Positions 1 through 7,753 of a stretch of DNA of 64,000 bases are shown here, piece by piece; position 1 is the stretch's first letter; each line of letters starts with the position of its first letter. The DNA is from Opitutia bacterium UBA7374. Its GTDB lineage: Bacteria > Verrucomicrobiota > Verrucomicrobiia > Opitutales > Coraliomargaritaceae. The DNA is taken from assembly GCA_002469895.1 (NCBI GenBank), contig DKOA01000043.1, positions 53,619 to 117,618 of the forward strand, in the 5' to 3' direction. Under the pieces are notes generated by a model. It made no database searches, had not been told where the DNA came from, and saw only the letters and a program-made list of their open reading frames with translations. Position numbers and translations under genes: made by a program.

Positions 1-3000
1 GGCAACATCCTTGGGAAAATCCCTTGTCCGCATGTAACCGAAGGTAGTCCACGATTTTCTCTCCGCATTATTTCCAAAGGTGAAGAAATTCTCATGGCCG
101 TGTCTTCCTTCATCCAAAGCATAATTATACCAATTATGAATATTTGAATAGTTAACTTTAGTATCCCAGCTATTAATCTCTGACTGATCGTAATCCAGTT
201 CTTGAGCCATTTTACTCAAACAAAGCGCTGCATTATACTGCTGACCCCAGAAACCGGGAACTGCGTTTTGCATCAGTACCCGATAAAAATCGTAAGCTTC
301 AGCGAGGAAGTTGATATCCCCTGAGTGCTCGTAAATTTGCCAAGCACCAACAGCATGCCCGGTGACAGTGCCGCTAAGACCTGACCACCATTCTTTACCA
401 ATGTTATCCGCAGGAATCCGACCAGTGTTCAGGTTAGCAATACCGAGCAAAGATTTCCAACGAAGTGCGTTTCCATTTGCATATTTCACTTTATCAACGG
501 CCCATGAACCAACCGGAATTTGTATATTCGCATCAAAACGATGGAGCCCCATGAAGTTGTTCACCGCAGTCTGAGTATGTGGATAAAAATCAGGGGATTC
601 GTCACTCAAATCGATGTTATACATTAAATAGATCGCCCAGAGAAAATAATAAACCTCGATGATTGTCTTATCAGAACAACGGAAATAAGGAATCTGTTCG
701 TTCAAAATCGAATTCATATGGTTCGTCTTTGCTGTCCGCTCACTCGAGGCATTTTCTAAGGTCTGCAACGCCCTCTCCGCAGCGACTCCATAATCATCAT
801 TCATATACCAGACTAGGCTAAGGCCCGACTCGTCACAGGATGCCTTGAATGAGTATTTTTTCTGTCCGGTACTCTCCGTCACTACAGAGAAATTCTGGAT
901 CGGATTAGACGCAGCTAGAATGGTGCTCATGCCGTCATACATCATTACGCCGGGTACGCTATTTCTTGATTGATCAGGCACGACTAGATTAACCCCACCC
1001 TCATCTATACGAACCAGATTCTGAGAGGCTACAAAGTTGCAGCTGGCTGTCGTACTTACAGTAACCCCGTCTTTATAAAAGCTTTGGCCGCTAAACTCAA
1101 TTTCTACCGGTTCACTTGCCGTAATCATGGTGCACGCTACATCATTTAGGGCGATAAACTTATCCTCTCTTATTTGAACTCCGTTTACAGAATACTCACA
1201 AATCATCCTGTCTGGCCGCCAGTACATTTTTACCGGCACCGGATTCTCAAATCTTTGGTTGCCGATGATCACTGTTCCGTAGGCAATCTTCGTGTATTTG
1301 TAGAACTCCCAACCAGTGTAATCATGGCCGTAACCGGTTTCACTATTCTGCACCATACCATATCCACGACTCCTCAGATCATGATGATACGGATGTGTAA
1401 ATCCGATTGTCTCGTGCTCCTGCACCTGCCAGGAAGGATGGAATCCACCGACATAATAAGTACGGTTACCCGCGAGAAATCCGTGCTTTTTTCCCTGAAT
1501 CTCCTGACTTAAATAGGCACAGTAATCCGTAAATGGGGGCTTCATTGGATCATTCGTCAGATCGCCCACTGTAAACTCCCAAAGTGGTCCCGTATTGACT
1601 TCGTTACCTCGTATCGCTTCGACTTTCCAGTAGTATTTTTGATTCGCTACAATCGCTGGAAGGCTGTGATTGGTCACCGATGAATCATAGGTAGCGACAA
1701 GACTTGGATTATCGGACACGCCAAAGTAAACCTTATAAGAATCGGCTCCTTCGACAGCACTCCAGTATAAATCCTCTATCTGATTGGAGTATGTCCCGGT
1801 GTCATCCGGATAGGGATTATCAGGTATTCCGCTGAAGGAGGATACCGTACTAACTGTTGTCAGATTTGTCGAAGCGTTATAAGCATACGATAAAGAGCGA
1901 AACGCTTTGGTATAGATGTAGCCTTGGTTAATATAATCGATTATCTGAAATACGCGGTTACCTTCGAGATTAAGTACACCATCAGTAATATAAACGATAC
2001 CGGTTCCACCACCTATACCGGTCTGACCATTCCCGATTAAAAGGTTTTTTGCATTTATTACGCCACCCAGCAGTTCCAGTCGACCATTACCCAGATTCTC
2101 CGGATCTATCTGCGTATTGAATTGGTTGGGTATGGATAGATCTTCATTAATCGATACGATACCACCGCTGATTGTCAGTGTGCCACTGCCGCCGTTAGAA
2201 TCCGACCTTCCAATATCTAACCATTGACAGGATAAACTCCCGCCTAGGATCTCAGCTGTATTGGTCGCCCCATACATCCCCAACATGAAACCTCTGCACT
2301 TTGCATCAATCCCCTGATTGATGATGACCTTCAATCCATCATTGAGGAATTCTGCACCGGTCAAATATGAATCAGGAATTTGCTGGCTCATCCAATTTTC
2401 GGGATTGCTCCACAAGTCATCCAAGCCTATGCCTGTGAATTCAATATCCACAAGATTGCCGACGATCTCTGTCCTTAGCTCTGTAAAATTGCTCGATGCA
2501 TCATACTCTAAGATAAAATCCCGGTACGAATCAGTCATGATGTATCCTGCATCCAAATATCCTTGGAGTTTATTCACCTGATTGTTTTGCAGGCGTAAAA
2601 TACCTTCTGTTATGAATAGCTCACCGATGCCGCCATCTTTCCCGGCAGACCGGCTGCCCATATGCAAATTTTGAGCACGTAAGTTGCCTCCGATCAAATC
2701 GAGTCGACCTCGGCCCAAATTATTGCTGTCAGTCAAAGTATTAAATTGATTAGGGATGCTCAAAAGCCCATTCACTATAACGGAACCGCCACTTACGGTA
2801 AGCGTACCATTACCACCGTTTTGATTTGCCCGGCCAATATCCAGCCATTGGCAATCAAGACTGCCTCCTGATACGGTAGCTGAATTTGTACTTCCATACA
2901 TGCCCAACATAAAACCACGGCAGCTAGCGGCTATGTTGGTCTCGATCTGTAAATCTAATCCATCGCTCCAAAGCGAAGCACCATTACCGTCTTGCTGACT

Positions 3001-3138
3001 GTTAGGGATGAATCCATTAAGCCAATTGGTTGGATTACTCCATAAATGATCGTCACCTGCATCAGTGAATACCGCGTCAGCAAGCAATGTTGTATAATTG
3101 GCAAATAAAAGCCATAAATAGATGGGCACCACTTTCAT
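1..3138 (-). CDS. Secreted modular MGH1-like glycoside hydrolase, 3' end beyond window
   Basis: An open frame of 1046 codons runs from an ATG at 3138 off the left edge without a stop. Residues 1-20 form a signal peptide. Two tandem modules of about 208 residues follow (roughly 21-228 and 229-436). Each opens with a DDLWSNP.NW-type motif and contains GxGTLTVSGG segments like the beta-strand repeats of PEP-CTERM/T5SS-associated proteins. Residues about 437-522 look like a fibronectin-III-type module, and from about 540 onward the protein matches the (alpha/alpha)6 MGH1-like domain of the genes at 7754 and 25061. Shared motifs include HGFLAGN, ETIGFTHP, GWEFYK, YFRCS and HTQTAVNNF. The family resemblance is clear, but the substrate is unknown. 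The gene lies downstream of a terminator and has its own upstream repeats, so it is probably a separate unit. No clear Shine-Dalgarno precedes the start. Confidence 0.8.
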   Translation of the reverse strand, partial: MKVVPIYLWLLFANYTTLLADAVFTDAGDDHLWSNPTNWLNGFIPNSQQDGNGASLWSDGLDLQIETNIAASCRGFMLGMYGSTNSATVSGGSLDCQWLDIGRANQNGGNGTLTVSGGSVIVNGLLSIPNQFNTLTDSNNLGRGRLDLIGGNLRAQNLHMGSRSAGKDGGIGELFITEGILRLQNNQVNKLQGYLDAGYIMTDSYRDFILEYDASSNFTELRTEIVGNLVDIEFTGIGLDDLWSNPENWMSQQIPDSYLTGAEFLNDGLKVIINQGIDAKCRGFMLGMYGATNTAEILGGSLSCQWLDIGRSDSNGGSGTLTISGGIVSINEDLSIPNQFNTQIDPENLGNGRLELLGGVINAKNLLIGNGQTGIGGGTGIVYITDGVLNLEGNRVFQIIDYINQGYIYTKAFRSLSYAYNASTNLTTVSTVSSFSGIPDNPYPDDTGTYSNQIEDLYWSAVEGADSYKVYFGVSDNPSLVATYDSSVTNHSLPAIVANQKYYWKVEAIRGNEVNTGPLWEFTVGDLTNDPMKPPFTDYCAYLSQEIQGKKHGFLAGNRTYYVGGFHPSWQVQEHETIGFTHPYHHDLRSRGYGMVQNSETGYGHDYTGWEFYKYTKIAYGTVIIGNQRFENPVPVKMYWRPDRMICEYSVNGVQIREDKFIALNDVACTMITASEPVEIEFSGQSFYKDGVTVSTTASCNFVASQNLVRIDEGGVNLVVPDQSRNSVPGVMMYDGMSTILAASNPIQNFSVVTESTGQKKYSFKASCDESGLSLVWYMNDDYGVAAERALQTLENASSERTAKTNHMNSILNEQIPYFRCSDKTIIEVYYFLWAIYLMYNIDLSDESPDFYPHTQTAVNNFMGLHRFDANIQIPVGSWAVDKVKYANGNALRWKSLLGIANLNTGRIPADNIGKEWWSGLSGTVTGHAVGAWQIYEHSGDINFLAEAYDFYRVLMQNAVPGFWGQQYNAALCLSKMAQELDYDQSEINSWDTKVNYSNIHNWYNYALDEGRHGHENFFTFGNNAERKSWTTFGYMRTRDFPKDVA

Positions 3139-3187
3139 AAATTCATACAAGGATTAGTACTGCAGAGGTCAATTTAGATAAAATATC

Positions 3188-3207
3188 TTTACATCTAATT
3201 TACATCT
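3188..3207 (-). promoter_or_regulatory. Tandem 9-bp direct repeat upstream of the gene at 3138
   Basis: TTTACATCT occurs at 3188-3196 and 3199-3207 on the plus strand, an 11-bp period of about one helical turn. It lies 50-70 bp upstream of the minus-strand start at 3138. On the minus strand the core is ATGTAAA, which recurs upstream of the neighbouring gene starting at 5441. An operator is plausible, but the function is inferred only from position and repetition. Confidence 0.35.
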
Positions 3208-3227
3208 TTCCCAAAATTTCTTCTAAA

Positions 3228-3263
3228 CAAAAAAATGCCGACGAATAATAATTCGCCGGCATT
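3228..3263 (-). terminator. Rho-independent terminator of the gene at 3288-5441
   Basis: Arms at 3252-3263 and 3234-3245 form a 12-bp stem with one G-U wobble and a 6-nt loop. On the minus strand the stem is followed by a run of seven T. It lies about 25 bp past the stop codon of the secreted protein gene. Confidence 0.85.
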
Positions 3264-3287
3264 GTTTGGAAAGCAAGTTAGTCTAAA

Positions 3288-5441
3288 TTACTGAGCACTA
3301 GTTCTAAAGAATGCTTTATCAGATGAACCATCGATTGAAATAGTAACTGTATCGCTTGCAGTGTCTACAGTCACGTTGCTATCAGTAATATCCATAGTTG
3401 AGAATGTGGTCAAATCTGATGACTCTTTGATTGAGAAAACCAAATCAAAATTGTCTCCATTAGCAGAAAGTGAAACTGAACCCTCTGGAACTGCGACAGG
3501 ATCAGTACCACCGCCACCGATAACTCCTTCGAGATATTCAATTAATGCGGTATCGGCAACTGTTGGATCAGAACCAATTATATCAATTTCAGCAAGGTCT
3601 CCAAGAGAATCGCCATCAGAATCTTCTAGATTTGGATCAGTACCGATGGTTAGTTCATCAATATCAGTTAGTCCATCACCGTCAGTGTCAGTAGTATCTA
3701 GAGTGGCCCCTAATGAAGCAGAAATAATTGTAATTTCAGGGAGAGCTTCTATTGGATTACTTCCCCACTTGAACAGACTAAGTTCTGCAAAATTGGAAAT
3801 AACATCCCCAATCATACCACCATTACCTGCACCACCAAAGTAGGCGACTGGAGTACCTCCATCTACGCTGTACTCTACGCCAATGACATCATAATCAACT
3901 TGGTAATATATATTCCAAGTGATTACTGCACCGTCCACAAAGGCATCAATTCTGGTATTTGGTACAATGTTACCATTAATACCCATACCACTATTTGCAT
4001 GCCATAGGCGCACATCACCAAAGCTATTATGAACTAACTGTAAGAATCCATCGTTACCAAAAATAGATATTTTAACATCAGTTCCAGACTGTGGATCACG
4101 ATGTTCGTCTAAGCGATAGGTGATGGAATACTTGAAATCACCAATATATTCAGTACGCACTTCAGCTTGAGATACATACTCATGATCTGCTGATTCGACA
4201 GCTTCTAGTGGATCACCAGCAACCGCATTATCGGGAACTACATATGTTACAGCTGCATCACCTTCGCCAATGGTTACCGTACCAGTAGAAATGTCGATAT
4301 CTTCAATGACATAATCAACTCCTTCAACTTGAACTGGACCTGTAGTATCCGGGTTATCACCAGTGCCCATAACAAGCGGAGTACTAATTATTTCAGTAAC
4401 TTGTATTGGTTGAAACCACTTCGGCTCTGTCGTGCCAGCGGGAAATTCAGTGAATGTAATTCCAGCAGTATCTGCAGTAGTACTATTATGTAGATCTGTG
4501 AGCTTCATTTCTCCAGCAACAGCATCTTGTGTGTAGTTACCAGACATAGTGTAAGTAATATCAGAATTTACATCACCATTTTCGTCAGCGTATGCAGCTG
4601 TGAAATCTTCAGAAAATTCGATAACTGCTGCATCGGCAGGATCTGTAATCAACCAAGGGTCAGCAGGCGCAACGTATGGAACACCTCCGTAAACCAGATC
4701 TGCTGGCTCTAAGCTATATGAATAAAACTGAACCTCGGGTCTCTGCGTTAGATCGCCACCGTTTGCCGCATCGCGCTGAGTGTCACCATACTGGAATAGT
4801 TCGAATTTTGCCCAGCCAGTAATTATATCATCACCAAATCCATTCTGCCCTTTGGTGCCTGCGACAACACCGGCGTCTTGACTATCCGTAGTCGCGCCTC
4901 TGAAGGCTAGAACTGGTTCAGCATCATCGACTGAGTACTCGATTGTAATAGTTGAACTGTCGCTATCGAAAGAAACAATAAGTTCCATCATATACCCATC
5001 AGTTGTTGATGGTCTTGCATCGCCCCCTAAGTTAAAGAGGTTATAGTTATTGCCAGTCCCTCCGCTGTGCCAACAACGGAAAGATCCACTTGTGTTGTGT
5101 ACAAACTCCAAGCGTCCAGTGGTACCACCGAATGAAACCTTCATATCAGCCCCAGTGTTCGTATCATGGAGATTTTCGACATAGTATTTTGCCCTAAGTA
5201 TAAAATCGCCGGCGTTTGCAGATCCTGTGCCTCGCCATAACTTAGGTACTGAAGTGTCTTTAATGTGAGTGGCTGTTACATAATCAGCTTCAACAACAAC
5301 GTTATCTCCTTGAACAGAAACACCAGAATCTGTTGAAGAAGTATTCCAAGTCCATGTATCGACTTGCGCATAAGTATTCGTAAGCAAGGACAATGACATA
5401 GCCAAGCCAAGAAAGTACTTTAATTTATTGTGTAGGGTCAT
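3288..5441 (-). CDS. Secreted protein with two lectin-like modules and Ca-binding repeats
   Basis: The start is taken at the ATG at 5441, giving 717 aa, because it places a clean signal peptide (MTLHNKLKYFLGLAMSLSLL...YAQ) at the N-terminus; an upstream TTG at 5492 would add 17 unlikely residues. The mature protein holds two related beta-rich modules at about residues 80-245 and 430-580. Each has a D.K(V/I)S.FG, VHN, WH and YSVD pattern, which suggests a duplicated LamG-like carbohydrate-binding fold. Aspartate-rich thrombospondin type-3 / EF-like repeats (DTDGDGLTD, DSDGDSLGD) follow at about 585-632, with a short C-terminal beta domain. There is no catalytic signature. It probably sits in the periplasm or on the cell surface and binds polysaccharide. 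The gene looks more A+T-rich than the hydrolase genes further right, and it ends in a strong terminator. Confidence 0.75.
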   Translation of the reverse strand: MTLHNKLKYFLGLAMSLSLLTNTYAQVDTWTWNTSSTDSGVSVQGDNVVVEADYVTATHIKDTSVPKLWRGTGSANAGDFILRAKYYVENLHDTNTGADMKVSFGGTTGRLEFVHNTSGSFRCWHSGGTGNNYNLFNLGGDARPSTTDGYMMELIVSFDSDSSTITIEYSVDDAEPVLAFRGATTDSQDAGVVAGTKGQNGFGDDIITGWAKFELFQYGDTQRDAANGGDLTQRPEVQFYSYSLEPADLVYGGVPYVAPADPWLITDPADAAVIEFSEDFTAAYADENGDVNSDITYTMSGNYTQDAVAGEMKLTDLHNSTTADTAGITFTEFPAGTTEPKWFQPIQVTEIISTPLVMGTGDNPDTTGPVQVEGVDYVIEDIDISTGTVTIGEGDAAVTYVVPDNAVAGDPLEAVESADHEYVSQAEVRTEYIGDFKYSITYRLDEHRDPQSGTDVKISIFGNDGFLQLVHNSFGDVRLWHANSGMGINGNIVPNTRIDAFVDGAVITWNIYYQVDYDVIGVEYSVDGGTPVAYFGGAGNGGMIGDVISNFAELSLFKWGSNPIEALPEITIISASLGATLDTTDTDGDGLTDIDELTIGTDPNLEDSDGDSLGDLAEIDIIGSDPTVADTALIEYLEGVIGGGGTDPVAVPEGSVSLSANGDNFDLVFSIKESSDLTTFSTMDITDSNVTVDTASDTVTISIDGSSDKAFFRTSAQ

Positions 5442-5468
5442 GGTAGTTTTTGGGGTTAGCGCTTTAAC

Positions 5469-5518
5469 AAATGTAAAGCTGAAGGTTAACAATTAAAATG
5501 TAACAAAAATTTACATTT
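5469..5518 (-). promoter_or_regulatory. Repeated AAATGTAA motif with inverted pair
   Basis: AAATGTAA at 5496-5503 and TTACATTT at 5511-5518 form a perfect 8-bp inverted repeat with a 7-bp spacer. A third copy in direct orientation lies at 5469-5476, 27 bp away. All lie 28-77 bp upstream of the start at 5441. The ATGTAAA core also occurs twice upstream of the next gene. This is a candidate operator for a shared regulator; binding is not shown. Confidence 0.4.
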
Positions 5519-5573
5519 CTGACAATGTCTCAAACCGAACAATCTATGCTGCATTACGACATAGATTTTAATC

Positions 5574-7733
5574 TTAATATTTCCGCAACTTATACACTTT
5601 AGCACCGGATAACCGAATAATACTGCCAGTAGCACGGTCACCTTTCTGCCCTTTCGCGACGATCCTTACCGTATGCTCTCCCATTGAGAGACCATCGATC
5701 GACCATCTGAAAGGCACCGATGACTGATCATAGCGGGGCATTCTCGCACGCGTGTATGCAAATTGATCCATTGTATCCTTGTGTTCACTGTCTATGTAAA
5801 TATCGGCCATGCCCCCGTCTTCCCCACGAATACCTTCGAGGCAAATGGCCGCCCCTTCAAATTTTATTTCGCAGGTAGCATTGGCGGAAGCAGTGTACCG
5901 GCAAAAACTGTTCGTTTTCCAATCACCGGAATATTCAAAACTGTCCGCGCACAATGACTCTTCACCATGACGTGTATGATACAGCTGATAAAATTCTCCC
6001 CTCCTAATGTCATACAGGGGCCGTAATTCCTGATCATAATGTAATTGCCGAAAGCGATTGAGCCTAACTTCTGATTCAATATCCAACCAGTCTGCGGGGT
6101 AGCGTAAGGCACTTTCGACCGGTATGCCTCCATGGTGACCTGATCGCACACTGGCCTTGGCCAAGACGACCGGCCCACTGAGAACAGCAACAGGTGATAA
6201 ATAGCTGGTTAATGGTTCGCCGCGAATCGACATATCAAACTGTAATTCAACCACACTAGTTGTATCCCAATTCCTTTGTAACGTGGCCCATTGGCCTGCG
6301 ACCGTATCGACCGAGTAAGCCTCTCCGTTTATCTGCACCTGAACAACCCCGTTACTCCACCCCGGCACGCGGAAGCGTAACCCAAAATATTGGCTCGATG
6401 CACACTGTATTTTCAGCCGGACGGTACTCTCTTCCGGGAATGAAGTTTCCTGCTCAACAATAACCTCTCCCTGGGAATGTTTCCAGTGAACTTTCGCCGG
6501 TAAAAAAAGATTAACGTACAAATTTTCTTCATCTTTGAAAAAGATCAGGCTGGAATAATCTCCGATGTTTTGGAGGAGTGAGCCCTGACAGCAGAACCAG
6601 ACTGTGCTCCGCATTTTTTGGGCACCAAAGACACTGTAATTGGAGCCGTATTGGATCATGCCGTACTCATTCATCGGGCTCAAGGCACCGACTCCATTAT
6701 ACATTAGACGCTCGATCCAATCTCCATAATGCGCCTGACCGGTGAACCGCATAAGGTACTTTGCCATCTTAAAGGCTGCCCATGACCCACAGGATGTCTC
6801 GAAGTGAAACCGCAGATCCACATCCGAATGGTTACGCTTAATATCGATCAAAGAATCGGGAAGACCATCGGGAACCACCAGATTTTCTTCCGGACCGTAA
6901 CCTCCGGTAGCATACAACTGTGTCTCCTTCAGCCAATTGTAGGCGTTGACCACCGTATCGAGGTATTTTCTCTCTCCCGTAGCGGCATAGGCCATCGCAG
7001 CCGAACTGAAAGTGTTGACATGACTGTAGGCATGAAAGCCTTCGCGTTTCTCCGGTGGCGGTAAAATGCCGAATGGATCTTCCTCATTGGCGAAAGCATC
7101 CCAGTACTCGGTGTACTCAAAGCGTTTGGCAAAATCGAAGTATCGTTTATCCCCGGTGAGCAAATATGCGCGGTAAAGGTTTTCCGGCAGTGTGTACCAT
7201 TCATGATTTCTGTCTGTAGTTTCACCATCGAAACACTTTCTCTCCATATACCCTGTAATCCGCGCTAATACTTCAAGAGCCTCAGCGCACTCCATGAACT
7301 CGTAAATGTCGACCAGTCCGCAGACATACTTATCAAAGAGGTACTGATTATCGCCTCCGCGATCGGTGTAACCAAAGTACCCGTCTTGATCAATTGTCTT
7401 GGCCCACTCTCGCATCAAATAAAGAGCGCGCTCACCGACCTGCGGATCACCGGTTGATTTGTAGAGTCTGGCAAAACCGCTAAGCCACTGACCAAAGCAA
7501 AGCCCGCTTTCACTGTAAGCACCACCCAGTTCCTTACCCGGGGCCCAGTCTCCCTTGCGGGCACGAAAGCCCCGCAAAATATCATTGGGATGCAGGCCCA
7601 TGTAATATGCTTTTACCGATGCTACCTGATCAGCGATCCGGCTCGGCAACAACGTAACCCCAGCGCATTGAAACGGCTGAAGGACGTCTTCAACTACAGT
7701 GATCTTATCTTTCATATAGCTAAGCGGTGGCAT
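5574..7733 (-). CDS. GH127-like glycoside hydrolase (beta-L-arabinofuranosidase type), leaderless
   Basis: This resembles the DUF1680 / GH127-GH146 clan of cysteine-dependent, zinc-binding beta-L-arabinofuranosidases. With the ATG at 7733 it is 719 aa and has no signal peptide, so it is predicted to be cytoplasmic. The longer frame from 7844 would overlap the upstream gene by 91 bp, whereas 7733 follows that gene's stop by 20 bp and has GGGA upstream. ATG 7715 is an alternative. Zinc/nucleophile candidates are E312 and C315 (ETSC) and C381-C382 (FCCQG). Family members normally show ETC and CCP, so the spacing differs here. An (alpha/alpha)6 barrel precedes a C-terminal beta-sandwich, and the last 150 residues resemble a carbohydrate-binding region. 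The gene pairs with the MGH1-like hydrolase just upstream. The fold is a confident call; arabinofuranoside specificity is not. Confidence 0.75.
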   Translation of the reverse strand: MPPLSYMKDKITVVEDVLQPFQCAGVTLLPSRIADQVASVKAYYMGLHPNDILRGFRARKGDWAPGKELGGAYSESGLCFGQWLSGFARLYKSTGDPQVGERALYLMREWAKTIDQDGYFGYTDRGGDNQYLFDKYVCGLVDIYEFMECAEALEVLARITGYMERKCFDGETTDRNHEWYTLPENLYRAYLLTGDKRYFDFAKRFEYTEYWDAFANEEDPFGILPPPEKREGFHAYSHVNTFSSAAMAYAATGERKYLDTVVNAYNWLKETQLYATGGYGPEENLVVPDGLPDSLIDIKRNHSDVDLRFHFETSCGSWAAFKMAKYLMRFTGQAHYGDWIERLMYNGVGALSPMNEYGMIQYGSNYSVFGAQKMRSTVWFCCQGSLLQNIGDYSSLIFFKDEENLYVNLFLPAKVHWKHSQGEVIVEQETSFPEESTVRLKIQCASSQYFGLRFRVPGWSNGVVQVQINGEAYSVDTVAGQWATLQRNWDTTSVVELQFDMSIRGEPLTSYLSPVAVLSGPVVLAKASVRSGHHGGIPVESALRYPADWLDIESEVRLNRFRQLHYDQELRPLYDIRRGEFYQLYHTRHGEESLCADSFEYSGDWKTNSFCRYTASANATCEIKFEGAAICLEGIRGEDGGMADIYIDSEHKDTMDQFAYTRARMPRYDQSSVPFRWSIDGLSMGEHTVRIVAKGQKGDRATGSIIRLSGAKVYKLRKY

Positions 7734-7753
7734 CGTTGTTCCCAAAGTGCATC

